Source: Planctomycetaceae bacterium | GTDB lineage: Bacteria; Planctomycetota; Planctomycetia; Pirellulales; UBA1268 | Length of the DNA stretch: 22,164 nt | Reading direction: 5' to 3' | Assembly (NCBI GenBank): GCA_009691925.1 | Contig: SIAG01000014.1 | Location: forward strand, 1 to 22,164 | Shown: one piece after another, positions 8,006-15,550 of the stretch | Layout: each line of letters starts with the position of its first letter | How positions within the stretch are numbered: position 1 is the stretch's first letter | Program-made: the position numbers and the translations under genes | Notes under the pieces: generated by a model | The model's database searches: none | The model's input: the letters and a program-made list of their open reading frames with translations, nothing else | Told to the model about the DNA's origin: nothing

Positions 8006-8021
8006 AAGCATCATGATGCTT
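8006..8021. promoter_or_regulatory. Perfect 16-bp palindrome, candidate antitoxin operator
   Basis: AAGCATCATGATGCTT is identical to its reverse complement and ends three bases upstream of the antitoxin ATG (8003). Ribbon-helix-helix antitoxins bind short palindromes at their own promoter, so this is the likely autoregulatory operator. It covers the region where a Shine-Dalgarno sequence would sit, so it could alternatively act at the RNA level. Confidence 0.55.
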
Positions 8022-8088
8022 AGGGTCTTGCCGGTCAACACGGCTGGACTAGGCCTTCAAGAGCCTTTTGCGGGTGATTAGGGCTACT

Positions 8089-8122
8089 AAAAAAACCGGT
8101 CGCCGGCGCGGCTACCGACCAG
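8089..8122 (-). terminator. Intrinsic terminator of the glycosidase-like gene
   Basis: On the minus strand CTGGTCG (8122-8116) pairs with CGACCGG (8102-8096), seven base pairs including one G-T. The loop can form a small inner CCG/CGG stem. The stem is followed at once by seven T (8095-8089). The stop codon of the minus-strand gene (8114-8112) lies inside the loop, so the gene ends in its own terminator. Confidence 0.7.
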
Positions 8123-9772
8123 GCAGCGTGACCTCGGCGCCGGCCTCCGGCGGCAAGGTGGCTGCGGTTCCGCTCGCCTCAATCGGCAGGGGCCGCGTGC
8201 CCGCAGCCCGCCGTCGGACCGTCACGCTTCCGTCACGGCGGGCGGTGACGTCGACCTGGGAATCGTGGATCCGGATCGCCGTCACGGTCAGCTCCGGCCA
8301 GGTCGACGGGAGCTGCGGGGTGATCCGGCAGCCCTCGGCCGTCGGCTCGAAGCCGAGGAAGCCGTAGAGCATCACCTGCGGCACGAGGACACTTTCCATG
8401 AACTCCTCGTCGATCCCCAAGCCCCCCGGTGGCCCGCCCCCCTGGAGCGTGCCGCGCCCCTTCTCCGGGGCGTAGTACTTCCGGTAGCCCCACTCCCCCT
8501 TCACCTCCGCATACCAATCGATGATCGCCTGCAAGCGCCGCCAGGCGTCGTCGGGCCCGTGCGTTGCCAGCCGCGCCAGAAGATCGTGGTAGCTGAAGCC
8601 GAGCACCGCGCCGCCATCCTGCACCTGGCCTCCCCAGGGGATCGACTCCGGCCCCGACCAGACCCAGCAGTAGGTCTCGACGTTGCGCTTCGTCGTCGCT
8701 CGCGGGGCGAAGCGCCAGTGGTAAATGTCGGCGCCGCGCGACGTGTCGCCGTCGATCTCGCGCTTCCCGTCGAGCCAGGCGAGGATCTCCTTCGCCTGAT
8801 CAGGCGACGCCATGCCATACGCAATCGCCTCGAGATTGACAAACGTGAAACCGTAGTCGTGGGCCTTGCCGGTGGCGTCGATCCAGCCGACAAACCGGCC
8901 CTTGGCGGGATCCCAGAAGCGCGACTGGAAGTCGGCCTTGATCGCCGCGACGAGGCTTTGCAGCTCATCGGGGCTGAAGGCCGCAGCGGTGACGCCGCCG
9001 CCGGGAGCGGGGGCCGTCCCGGCCGGCATCATCCATTCGGGATGGCGGGCGACGGCGGCTTCAAGATCGGCGAGGCGGGCGAGGGCATCGGTGAGGTAGA
9101 TCGTCGCCAGGCTGTCGTGGCCGCCGAAGGGGAGCAGATCCCAGTAGTTGTTGCCGACACCGAGGCCGGGGAGGAGCCGCTTTGTGCCGTCGGGCTTCAC
9201 CTCCAGGCCGGTGCGGCCGTCATGCCCCACCCACCGGACGACGACGTGCTTTTCATGGCGAACATCAAACTCCGCCAGCGCCCACCGCGCCGCGCGCCGC
9301 ATCCGGGGGAGCGACCGGCGGAGGAAGTCGAGGTCGCCGGTCCAGGCGAACGTCTCGGCACAGCCGCGGATGAAAAGAGCATTGGTGATCGGATGGCGCG
9401 TGTCGATGGCGGTGATCACCGACTTGAGCGCCACGGTGGCCCCCCGGGCGCCGTCGATCTCTACAAAAAAGCCAGTCAGCAGGCCGCCGTAGCCCGGCTG
9501 GCGATCCGGCGGCGGAGGAACGAGGCGAGGGAGTGCTGCCGCGGCGGCTCGGCGGCCCACAGCGTGGCGTGGGGGAGCCAGCCGTCCCAGAGCGTGCAGT
9601 CGCTCGAGGCCCGGGCGTGATGATGGGCATGGAGCTCGTCGAGGAGCGCCAGCGCCCGCTCTTCACCGGGGACGAGAAAGTGGGGGAAGTCGTCGGCCGC
9701 AGTGGCGCTGCAGACCGGGAGAAGCGTGGCGACGAGCAGGGCGGCTCGGAGGGCCGATCGGAAGGCTGGCAT
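8112..9772 (-). pseudogene. Secreted six-hairpin glycosidase-like protein, frameshifted
   Basis: Two frames together make one protein of about 553 residues. The first part, from ATG 9772, has a signal peptide (AALLVATLLP, likely cut near ATA-AD) and then DDFPHFLVPGEE and CTLWDGWLPHATLWA. It ends in a stop at 9478-9476. The remainder, read one frame over from about 9495, starts GYGGLLTGFFVE and continues to 8112. It is rich in alpha-helices with ALFIRGCAETFAW, GNNYWDLLPFGGHDSL and WGYRKYYAPEKG, typical of (alpha/alpha)6-barrel glycosidases such as GH78-like or amylo-glucosidase-like proteins. Sense is restored by one extra G in the CCGGGC stretch near 9493-9497. No CAZy family can be named with confidence. 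It diverges from the cupin/isomerase/oxidoreductase cassette, which may use its product. The frameshift may be real or a sequencing error. Confidence 0.7.
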
Positions 9773-9998
9773 CGGGGACTCCGGGGCCGGAAAGAGCGGT
9801 TGAGAAGGGGGAGAAAGAGGTCATCATCGCCTCTCAGCCGACGGGGACAAGCGGCGGCCGGTGGATGCTTGCGGCTGTGCGTTGGGAGTCGTACAACGTT
9901 GCGGTCTGGGAGGGGCCGGCGGCAGGCCGGTTTTCCGTCCCTCAAGTCACCTCGAAACGCCACCAAGAGCCCCGCGACCCCGACGAAAGAGACCCCGC
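9773..9998. other. Divergent intergenic region between glycosidase-like and cupin genes
   Basis: This 226-base gap should hold both promoters. I see no convincing -35/-10 pair and no inverted repeat strong enough to name as an operator. A GAAAGAG (9984-9990) lies at Shine-Dalgarno distance before the cupin ATG. Confidence 0.4.
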
Positions 9999-11252
9999 AT
10001 GGCCGCTGCCTCGACCGCCAATCTCCCCGCAGCCAAGAATGTCGGCGCAGCCCTCGGCAAGGCAATGGACGCCGGCCGTGGCATGCTGCGGCTCTCCCCC
10101 ACCTGGGTGCCGCGGAGCTTCCTCCACCCCGGCAAGCGGATCCGCCTCCACCCCGACGACTACTACGCCTACGGCCTCGACCGGGGCGGGATCGACGAGC
10201 GCTGGTTTGCGAGCACGACCGAAGCTGCCAACGAGGGGCGCGTCGTCGACGAGGGGCTGTCGTGGTGCGTCCACGAGGGATCGCGTTTCCTGCTGCGGGA
10301 CGCCGTTACCGAGGGGCAGGCGAAGCTCGTCGGCAAGGGGATCTGGGACCGCTACCAGAAGTGGCCGGTGTACTCGAAGTTCTTCGACAACATGGGGCCG
10401 ATCCCCCATCACATGCACCAGTCGTTTGAGGACGCCAAGCTCGTCGGCCACGAAGGGAAGCCGGAGAGCTACTACTTCCCGCCGCAGTACAACAACTGCG
10501 ACAACAACTTCCCCTACACCTTCATGGGCCTCGAACCGGGGACCACGAAGGAGGACGTTCGCCGCTGCCTCGAGAACTGGAACCGTGGCGACAACGGGAT
10601 CATCGATCTCGCCAAGGCCTACCGACTGAAGCGCGGCACTGGCTGGCTGATTCCGCCGGGCGTCCTCCACGCCCCGGGCTCGCTGTTGACCTACGAGCCG
10701 CAGTGGGGGAGTGATGTGTTCGCGATGTTCCAGTCGCTCGTCGAGGGGCGGGCGGTGCCGTGGAGCCTGCTCGTCAAAGACATGCCGAAGGAGAAGCACC
10801 ACGATCTCGACTTCATCATCGGGCAGCTCGACTGGGAGAAGAATGTCGACACCCACTTCAAGGAAGCCAACTACCTCGAGCCGATCCTCGATACGAAGCG
10901 CTCCGACGGCGGGGCCCACGATCGCTGGATCGTCTACGGCCAGGTCGACGGCCGGCAGCTGTTCAGCGCCAAGGAGCTGACGCTCGAACCGGGGGCTCGG
11001 ATGACCGTCAAGGATGCCGGAGCGAGCGGCTGGATCACGGTCCAGGGGGAGGGAAAGGTGGGTGTCCACGACGTCGCCACGCCGACCCTTATCCGCTTCG
11101 GCCAGATGACCGCCGACGAGCTGTTCATCTCGGCCGACGCCGCGACGGCCGGCTACGAGGTGGTCAACACCGGCCCGGGGCCGCTTGTGGCCCTGCGATA
11201 CTTCGGCCCCGATGTCCATGCCGACCTCCCGGCCAGCGGCCGGAAGAGATGA
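9999..11252 (+). CDS. Cupin protein, mannose-6-phosphate isomerase-like
   Basis: From the ATG at 9999 the product is 417 residues. GAAAGAG lies about nine bases upstream; a longer open frame back to 9861 runs through the promoter region and encodes only Arg/Pro-rich sequence. Residues 134-160 hold the first cupin motif, PIPHHMHQ followed by GKPESYYF, whose His and Glu match the metal-binding set of type I phosphomannose isomerases. WLIPPGVLHAPGS (216-228, His 224) is the second motif. A further beta-rich domain from about 300 to 417 looks like a second cupin. It is probably a metal-dependent sugar or sugar-phosphate isomerase or sugar-binding enzyme; the substrate is unknown. It is the first gene of a three-gene cassette with a TIM-barrel epimerase and a Gfo/Idh oxidoreductase, 93 bases upstream of the former. 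Confidence 0.72.
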   Translation: MAAASTANLPAAKNVGAALGKAMDAGRGMLRLSPTWVPRSFLHPGKRIRLHPDDYYAYGLDRGGIDERWFASTTEAANEGRVVDEGLSWCVHEGSRFLLRDAVTEGQAKLVGKGIWDRYQKWPVYSKFFDNMGPIPHHMHQSFEDAKLVGHEGKPESYYFPPQYNNCDNNFPYTFMGLEPGTTKEDVRRCLENWNRGDNGIIDLAKAYRLKRGTGWLIPPGVLHAPGSLLTYEPQWGSDVFAMFQSLVEGRAVPWSLLVKDMPKEKHHDLDFIIGQLDWEKNVDTHFKEANYLEPILDTKRSDGGAHDRWIVYGQVDGRQLFSAKELTLEPGARMTVKDAGASGWITVQGEGKVGVHDVATPTLIRFGQMTADELFISADAATAGYEVVNTGPGPLVALRYFGPDVHADLPASGRKR

Positions 11253-11345
11253 AGCGGCCGTTGATGCCGATGAGCCGGTGAATCGCCGGTCGATCCGGCT
11301 TGTGAGACATTCCTCCACCCGACCCCCTTTCGAAAGGCTCCGTTC

Positions 11346-12380
11346 ATGTCCGCGCACTCCGCCCCCAAGCTTCATAACGCCATGTGGCCTGGCCTCGTCG
11401 GCAAGGGGGATGGCCCGGGGCAGGAGCCGGCGATCAGCCTCGACACGATGCTCCAGCTGACGGCGGCGGCGAGTGTCAACGGGCAGAAGTTCGACGGCAT
11501 CGACTACTTCCTCTTCCTCCCCCACACCGACCCTGACGCCTCCGACGATGAGATCCGTCGGATCGCCGACAAGATCGCGTCCTACGGCTTTGCCGTGGGA
11601 TCGCTGGTGGCCCCGATCTGGCCGGGCACCGTTGGTGACACGGCCATGGGGAGCCCGGTGCAGCGGGCAAAGTTCATCGACGCGGTCCGCAAGGCCTGTC
11701 GGATTGCGAAGATCTTCAATGAGCACGGCGTGCGGAAGTACGGCGTGATCCGCATCGATTCGGCGGAGTTCGGGATCAACAAGTGGCGTGAGAATGCTGC
11801 GGCGAACACCAAGACGATCGCGGCCACCTTCCGCGAGGCGGCAGCCGTGGCCGCCGGCCACGGTGAACGGCTGGCTGCGGAGGGGGAGATCTGCTGGGCG
11901 GGCATGCACTCCTGGAAGGACATGCTCGACTTGTTGGAGATGGTCGACATGCCCGGCTCGCTCGGCTTCCAGAGCGATTTGGCCCACACCTACCTTTACC
12001 TCCTCGGGTACAACGCGCCGGAGTACGCGCTCCTCAAGCCTGGCTACTCGGAAGCCGAGTTCTGGGCGGCCTACAAGGAGATGACCGACAAGCTGCGGCC
12101 GTGGACGATCGACTTCCACGTCGCCCAGAACGACGGCCAGGTTCACGGCGCCGGCGCGCACGACAAGACGGGCAAGCACTGCCCGGCAGATGACCCCAAC
12201 GGCAAGCTCGACATTGTGAAGTGCTCGGGCTACTGGCTCGAGGGGGCGAAAGACCGGGGCATCAAGCACATCTGTTGGGACGGCTGCATGTTCCCCAACG
12301 CCACCCTCCACAACCCGCACACCTGGAACACGATCCTCAACAAGATGATCGAGGTCCGCAGCGCCCACGGCTGGGCCTGA
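11346..12380 (+). CDS. Xylose-isomerase-like TIM-barrel protein (sugar isomerase/epimerase)
   Basis: The 344-residue product fits the AP endonuclease 2 / xylose isomerase-like TIM-barrel superfamily. Alternating strands and helices carry candidate metal ligands at Glu 181 (EICWAGMH), Asp 211 (GFQSDLAH) and His 258 (TIDFHVAQNDG), plus RIDSAEFG at 136-143. Such proteins isomerise or epimerise ketoses, inososes or sugar acids. GAAAGG (11332-11337) precedes the ATG at a spacing of eight. An acidic, Cys-containing loop (HDKTGKHCPADDPNGK, 272-287) is a family-specific insertion. It sits between the cupin and the Gfo/Idh gene in the same orientation, so a joint role in oxidising and isomerising an environmental sugar is likely. 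Confidence 0.8.
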   Translation: MSAHSAPKLHNAMWPGLVGKGDGPGQEPAISLDTMLQLTAAASVNGQKFDGIDYFLFLPHTDPDASDDEIRRIADKIASYGFAVGSLVAPIWPGTVGDTAMGSPVQRAKFIDAVRKACRIAKIFNEHGVRKYGVIRIDSAEFGINKWRENAAANTKTIAATFREAAAVAAGHGERLAAEGEICWAGMHSWKDMLDLLEMVDMPGSLGFQSDLAHTYLYLLGYNAPEYALLKPGYSEAEFWAAYKEMTDKLRPWTIDFHVAQNDGQVHGAGAHDKTGKHCPADDPNGKLDIVKCSGYWLEGAKDRGIKHICWDGCMFPNATLHNPHTWNTILNKMIEVRSAHGWA

Positions 12381-12453
12381 TCGTTCCCGTTTCACACGCT
12401 CACTATTCCTTGACATTCCCTCCCATTCCTGTTCCATCGAAGGCACTCCAACC

Positions 12454-13605
12454 ATGGCAAAACCCCTCCGCATCGGCATGATCGGCTACGGCTTCATGGG
12501 CCGGGCCCACTCCAACGGTTACAAGCGGGTGGGGGACTTCTTCGATCTCGAGTATCTTCCCGTCCTCCAGGCGGTAGCGGCCCGTGATGCGGAGAAGGCG
12601 CAGGCCTTCGCCGAGCGCTGGGGCTACGGGCGCGTCGAGACCGACTGGCGGAAGCTCGTCGCTGCCGACGATATCGACGCGATCGACATCTGCACGCCCA
12701 ACAACCTCCACGCCGAGATCGCCATCGAGGCCGCAAAGCACGGCAAGGCGATCCTCTGCGAGAAGCCCCTCTCGATGGATGTCGCCGAAGGAGAGAAGAT
12801 GGTGGCGGCGATCGAGAAGGCGGGGGTGCCCAACACCGTCTGGTACAACTACCGCCGCATCCCGGCCGTGACCTATGCCAAGCAGCTCATCGATGCCGGC
12901 CGGCTCGGGCGCGTGTTCCATTACCGGGCCGAGTTCCTCCAGGATTGGACGATCAACGCCGATCTCCCCCAGGGGGGGGCGGCGCTGTGGCGGCTCGATG
13001 CCGCCGCCGCCGGCAGCGGCGTGACCGGCGATCTCCTCGCCCACTGCATCGACACGGCGCTGTGGCTCAATGGCCCGGTCTCCGACGTCACGGCGATGAC
13101 CGAGACGTTCATCAAGGAGCGGATGCACACCCTCACCGGCAAGATGGAGCCGGTGACCATCGACGACGCCTGCTCCTTCCTCTGCCACTTCACCAACGGC
13201 TCGCTCGGTCTCTTCGAGAGCACCCGCTACGCCCGCGGCCACAAGGCCCTCTACACCTTCGAAATCAACGGCGAGAAGATGAGCCTGAAGTGGGATCTTG
13301 AAGACCTCAATCGGCTCGAGGTTTTCGACTACTCCGACGCCGGGCCGGAGCGCGGTTGGAAGAGTGTTCACGTCACCGACGGTGACCATCCCTACATGGG
13401 CCACTGGTGGGTGCCGGGGCTATCGATCGGCTACGAGCACAGCTTCGTCCATCAGGTGGCCGATTTCCTCGAGGCCTATGCCAAGAAGCAGCCCGCCCAT
13501 CCGACCTTCCGCGACGCCCTCGAGACGCAGCGTGTCTGCGACGCGGTGCTCTCCAGCGCCAAGAGCCACCAATGGGTGAACGTCAACGGCAAGCCGGTGG
13601 GGTGA
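12454..13605 (+). CDS. Gfo/Idh/MocA family NAD(P)-dependent oxidoreductase
   Basis: The 383-residue product has an N-terminal Rossmann fold with RIGMIGYGFMGRAH (GxGxxG at 11-16). Next come DICTPNNLHAE (78-88) and the family signature CEKPLSMD (102-109), whose Lys is catalytic. DLLAHCID follows, with His 197 in the usual active-site position. The C-terminal alpha/beta domain carries GSLGLFESTRYARGH. These enzymes oxidise or reduce hydroxyl groups of sugars, inositols or sugar acids with NAD(P). There is no Tat signal, so it is cytoplasmic. GAAGG about ten bases before the ATG supports the start. It lies 73 bases after the TIM-barrel gene and is probably the last gene of the transcript; no clear terminator follows. 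Confidence 0.88.
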   Translation: MAKPLRIGMIGYGFMGRAHSNGYKRVGDFFDLEYLPVLQAVAARDAEKAQAFAERWGYGRVETDWRKLVAADDIDAIDICTPNNLHAEIAIEAAKHGKAILCEKPLSMDVAEGEKMVAAIEKAGVPNTVWYNYRRIPAVTYAKQLIDAGRLGRVFHYRAEFLQDWTINADLPQGGAALWRLDAAAAGSGVTGDLLAHCIDTALWLNGPVSDVTAMTETFIKERMHTLTGKMEPVTIDDACSFLCHFTNGSLGLFESTRYARGHKALYTFEINGEKMSLKWDLEDLNRLEVFDYSDAGPERGWKSVHVTDGDHPYMGHWWVPGLSIGYEHSFVHQVADFLEAYAKKQPAHPTFRDALETQRVCDAVLSSAKSHQWVNVNGKPVG

Positions 13606-13650
13606 GACGGGGCGGGTGGCGTTGCCGTAAGTGGCGCGGAGATCGCGATG

Positions 13651-14631
13651 TCAGATGACGTCGCTAGGGTTGCTGCTGTCGGTGCCCGCAGCCTTATGGG
13701 AAGTCGCCTTCGTGACCTCGATTGGCTTGGGCGCCGGCGGAAGTGGCCTCCTGCTCGCCCGGAGTGCTTCGTAGCGGTCGGACCACTGCATGCTCAGGTG
13801 AATCTCTTCAAGGGGTTTATCCGAATCGACGAAACTCACCAGCATTGGATGCAGCTCGGTGGATCCGCTCAGTTCAGCGAATCGTTGCATCGCGTCGCGC
13901 AGGATCATGGTGGCCTCTTCGATTCGGGGCCGCAATTGCTCGGTGAGTTCGGTGTGGATTACAGCTGTCGCATGAATCTGAGAGTATGCGAGGGTTCTCG
14001 CATCCTGTTCGTCAGCTAACGACAGGAGCAGATTCCGATCTTCGGCAGTGATATCTCTAGCTTGGATGCTGCTCTTTTCGATTCGGACATCGACACGGTG
14101 GGCGACGCGAACATTTGGATCACCAAATTCTGAGACTAGTGTCGAATTGAAATTGAGCCCCGGGCTAGGGATCCCCTTGTGGAGCGCATGTCCCCGAAGC
14201 AATCTCCAAAGCTTGCCTTCTACCTGGTCCTGATTCCGCCGCTTTGTCATTTTGGAAAACATCTCCGCTAACGCGGGTTCTTTTTTGAACAAGCGGCAAA
14301 GTGTCGTCTCTGTTGATTCCAGATAGCCCGTGCTCGTGCCCAGGAGGTGGGTGAGTTTTCGGTTCACCTCGAAAAGACGATCCATCGCTCCCGGCCAATC
14401 TTCCGGTTTATCCCGGGCCAACTTGCTCATCAACTCAGCTTCGATGAAGCGACTGAAGTCTTCGTAGTCTCTCCAAGAAATCGCGAAGAGTTCCTCAATG
14501 ACGAAGGCTTCAATGACCAATTCTCTAGCTCGACAGATGCGTAAGTATTCGTCGGCTGGCAGGTCGATGCGGTGGTCGACGGCCATGAGGCCACTCACGA
14601 TCGCGTATTGCCTCGAGGTAGTCGAGCCCAT
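13651..14631 (-). CDS. Unrecognised island protein with a HEPN-like R-x4-H motif
   Basis: I do not recognise this 326-residue protein by name. It appears almost wholly helical and charged, with no signal peptide or membrane segment. Residues 141-155 read LWRLLRGHALHKGIP, containing R146-x4-H151. This resembles the R-x4-6-H catalytic motif of HEPN ribonucleases and the [LI]R-x-x-x-x-H-x-G-[LI]P stretch I associate with uncharacterised accessory-region proteins. The last 32 residues are Pro/Ser/Lys-rich and probably disordered. An alternative start is Met 16 (14586); neither start has a strong Shine-Dalgarno sequence. Base composition is lower in GC than the flanking core genes. Its nearest neighbours are a PIN toxin and an ImmA-like peptidase, which fits a defence or toxin role, but that is inference. 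Confidence 0.6.
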   Translation of the reverse strand: MGSTTSRQYAIVSGLMAVDHRIDLPADEYLRICRARELVIEAFVIEELFAISWRDYEDFSRFIEAELMSKLARDKPEDWPGAMDRLFEVNRKLTHLLGTSTGYLESTETTLCRLFKKEPALAEMFSKMTKRRNQDQVEGKLWRLLRGHALHKGIPSPGLNFNSTLVSEFGDPNVRVAHRVDVRIEKSSIQARDITAEDRNLLLSLADEQDARTLAYSQIHATAVIHTELTEQLRPRIEEATMILRDAMQRFAELSGSTELHPMLVSFVDSDKPLEEIHLSMQWSDRYEALRASRRPLPPAPKPIEVTKATSHKAAGTDSSNPSDVI

Positions 14632-14641
14632 CGTATTACCC

Positions 14642-15041
14642 GCTTAATAGTGGTCTCATCGACTGTAGAGGACCTTGGATCATGTCTTGGGCGATGGCAT
14701 CGTCGCAAGTCGTGAGTGGTTGTTGGTCGTAGTTCGGGCCTTCATGCGGTCTCCGTCGACCGGCGACAGAAGTCCAACGATCTGTTTTGCATTACGTCAC
14801 TTTTACGTCAGAGCGTCCATTCAATTTTCACATACGACGTGACTAGACCTTGAAACATTCTGGGAAAAGTGCCGGAAAGTGGTTCGCGATCGTTGCTAGC
14901 CGTCTCGTCATGAGACGAAAATGAACTCTGGGGCACGAAGAAACGCCCAGTAGTAGATGAGGGGCACAAGGCAAGTCCCTTAATAGTTTATCGTGCCAGT
15001 GGCGTTAGGATCGGGCCGGAGTATGACGGCGAGAGTCGTCG
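14642..15041. other. Non-coding gap inside the accessory island
   Basis: About 400 bases of AT-richer sequence carry no convincing gene on either strand. It holds a phased direct repeat of TTACGTCA (14792-14810), a six-base-pair hairpin CGTCTC/GAGACG (14901-14906, 14912-14917), and a seven-base-pair hairpin TATGACG/CGTCATA (15022-15028, 15040-15046) overlapping the DUF4411 stop. The promoter of the gene ending at 13651 should lie near the left end. A TATTAA on the minus strand close to 14645-14650 is a weak -10 candidate. Confidence 0.5.
14792..14810. repeat. Phased direct repeat TTACGTCA x2
   Basis: TTACGTCA occurs at 14792-14799 and again at 14803-14810, eleven bases apart, about one helical turn. 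It lies about 160 bases upstream of the start of the HEPN-like gene on the minus strand. It could be a regulator binding site on one face of the helix; no partner protein is identified. Confidence 0.35.
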
Positions 15042-15046
15042 TCATA
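15022..15046 (-). terminator. Hairpin overlapping the DUF4411 stop codon
   Basis: TATGACG (15022-15028) and CGTCATA (15040-15046) form a seven-base-pair stem with an eleven-base loop, overlapping the minus-strand stop at 15044-15042. No T-run follows, so termination is only a possibility; it could also protect the 3' end. Confidence 0.3.
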
Positions 15047-15550
15047 TCCTGGAAAAACTCACTCCCAAATCCCGGAGCATCGAATAGGTATCCACGCATT
15101 CGACGTTAAACTCTAGGCAGACATTAGGAATCATTATTCTCCGTTTTGCAGTTGCCGAGTATTGCTCCTGCGTCACGACAACCAACCCATTCACCGCAGC
15201 GTGGGCGATCAACCATGCGTCGGCGTTTGTCGCGAACTCGTTCTTTGCCCCTGGAAAGAACGCTGGATGCGCAAAGGCCCAGGTCATTAATTGACTGTAT
15301 TTCTCTACTGTCTCGGGCGTAGCGGTGGGGTGAAAAAAAGTAGCGGGGGCTTGGTCCCGGACCCAGACGGTTAAGTCGTCCTCTTGCCGAAGGACTCAGT
15401 TTTCACGCGGTCGATGCTGTGAAGTCGCCCTGAGTTATGTTGTTCTAGAAGGGTGAACCAGAACCCGGGGCAGATATCAAATCCGTAATAGCGATTGTTT
15501 GCTTCAATAAGCGTGTTGGTGTCGAGGACGAATGTTCTACTCACGCTCAT
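15042..15550 (-). pseudogene. DUF4411 PIN-domain toxin, broken by a frameshift
   Basis: The first part, from ATG 15550, reads TFVLDTNTLIEANNRYYGFD, then ICPGFW and SIDRVKTESFGK, before a stop at 15373-15371. Moving one frame over near 15380-15385 continues EDDLTVWVRDQAPATFF and then ADAWLIAHAA, VVVTQEQ, RRIMIPNVCLEF and TYSMLRDLGVSF to 15042. Together they give the full DUF4411 layout of about 169 residues: D-x-N at the first strand, RYYGFDICPGFW, and the distal D in A-D-A-W-L-I-A. DUF4411 proteins are PIN-type putative RNases found with XRE/ImmA partners. The start overlaps the end of the upstream ImmA-like gene by 14 bases. One missing G explains the break, and the site does not look like a programmed slippery sequence, so it is decay or an assembly error. 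Confidence 0.8.

Noticed and set aside
9861..9998. A longer in-frame start for the cupin gene, adding 46 N-terminal residues
   Set aside because: The added sequence is Arg/Pro-rich, lies in the divergent promoter region and has no Shine-Dalgarno sequence, whereas the ATG at 9999 has GAAAGAG nearby.
9942..12479. 845-residue minus-strand open frame
   Set aside because: It is antisense to both the cupin and TIM-barrel genes, which have clear family motifs.
14901..14917. Hairpin CGTCTC/GAGACG as a terminator
   Set aside because: The A-run follows on the plus strand, so no U-run is made on either transcript, and no gene ends next to it.
15371..15390. Programmed ribosomal frameshift in DUF4411
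   Set aside because: No X-XXY-YYZ heptamer or downstream stimulatory structure is visible; a one-base deletion is simpler.
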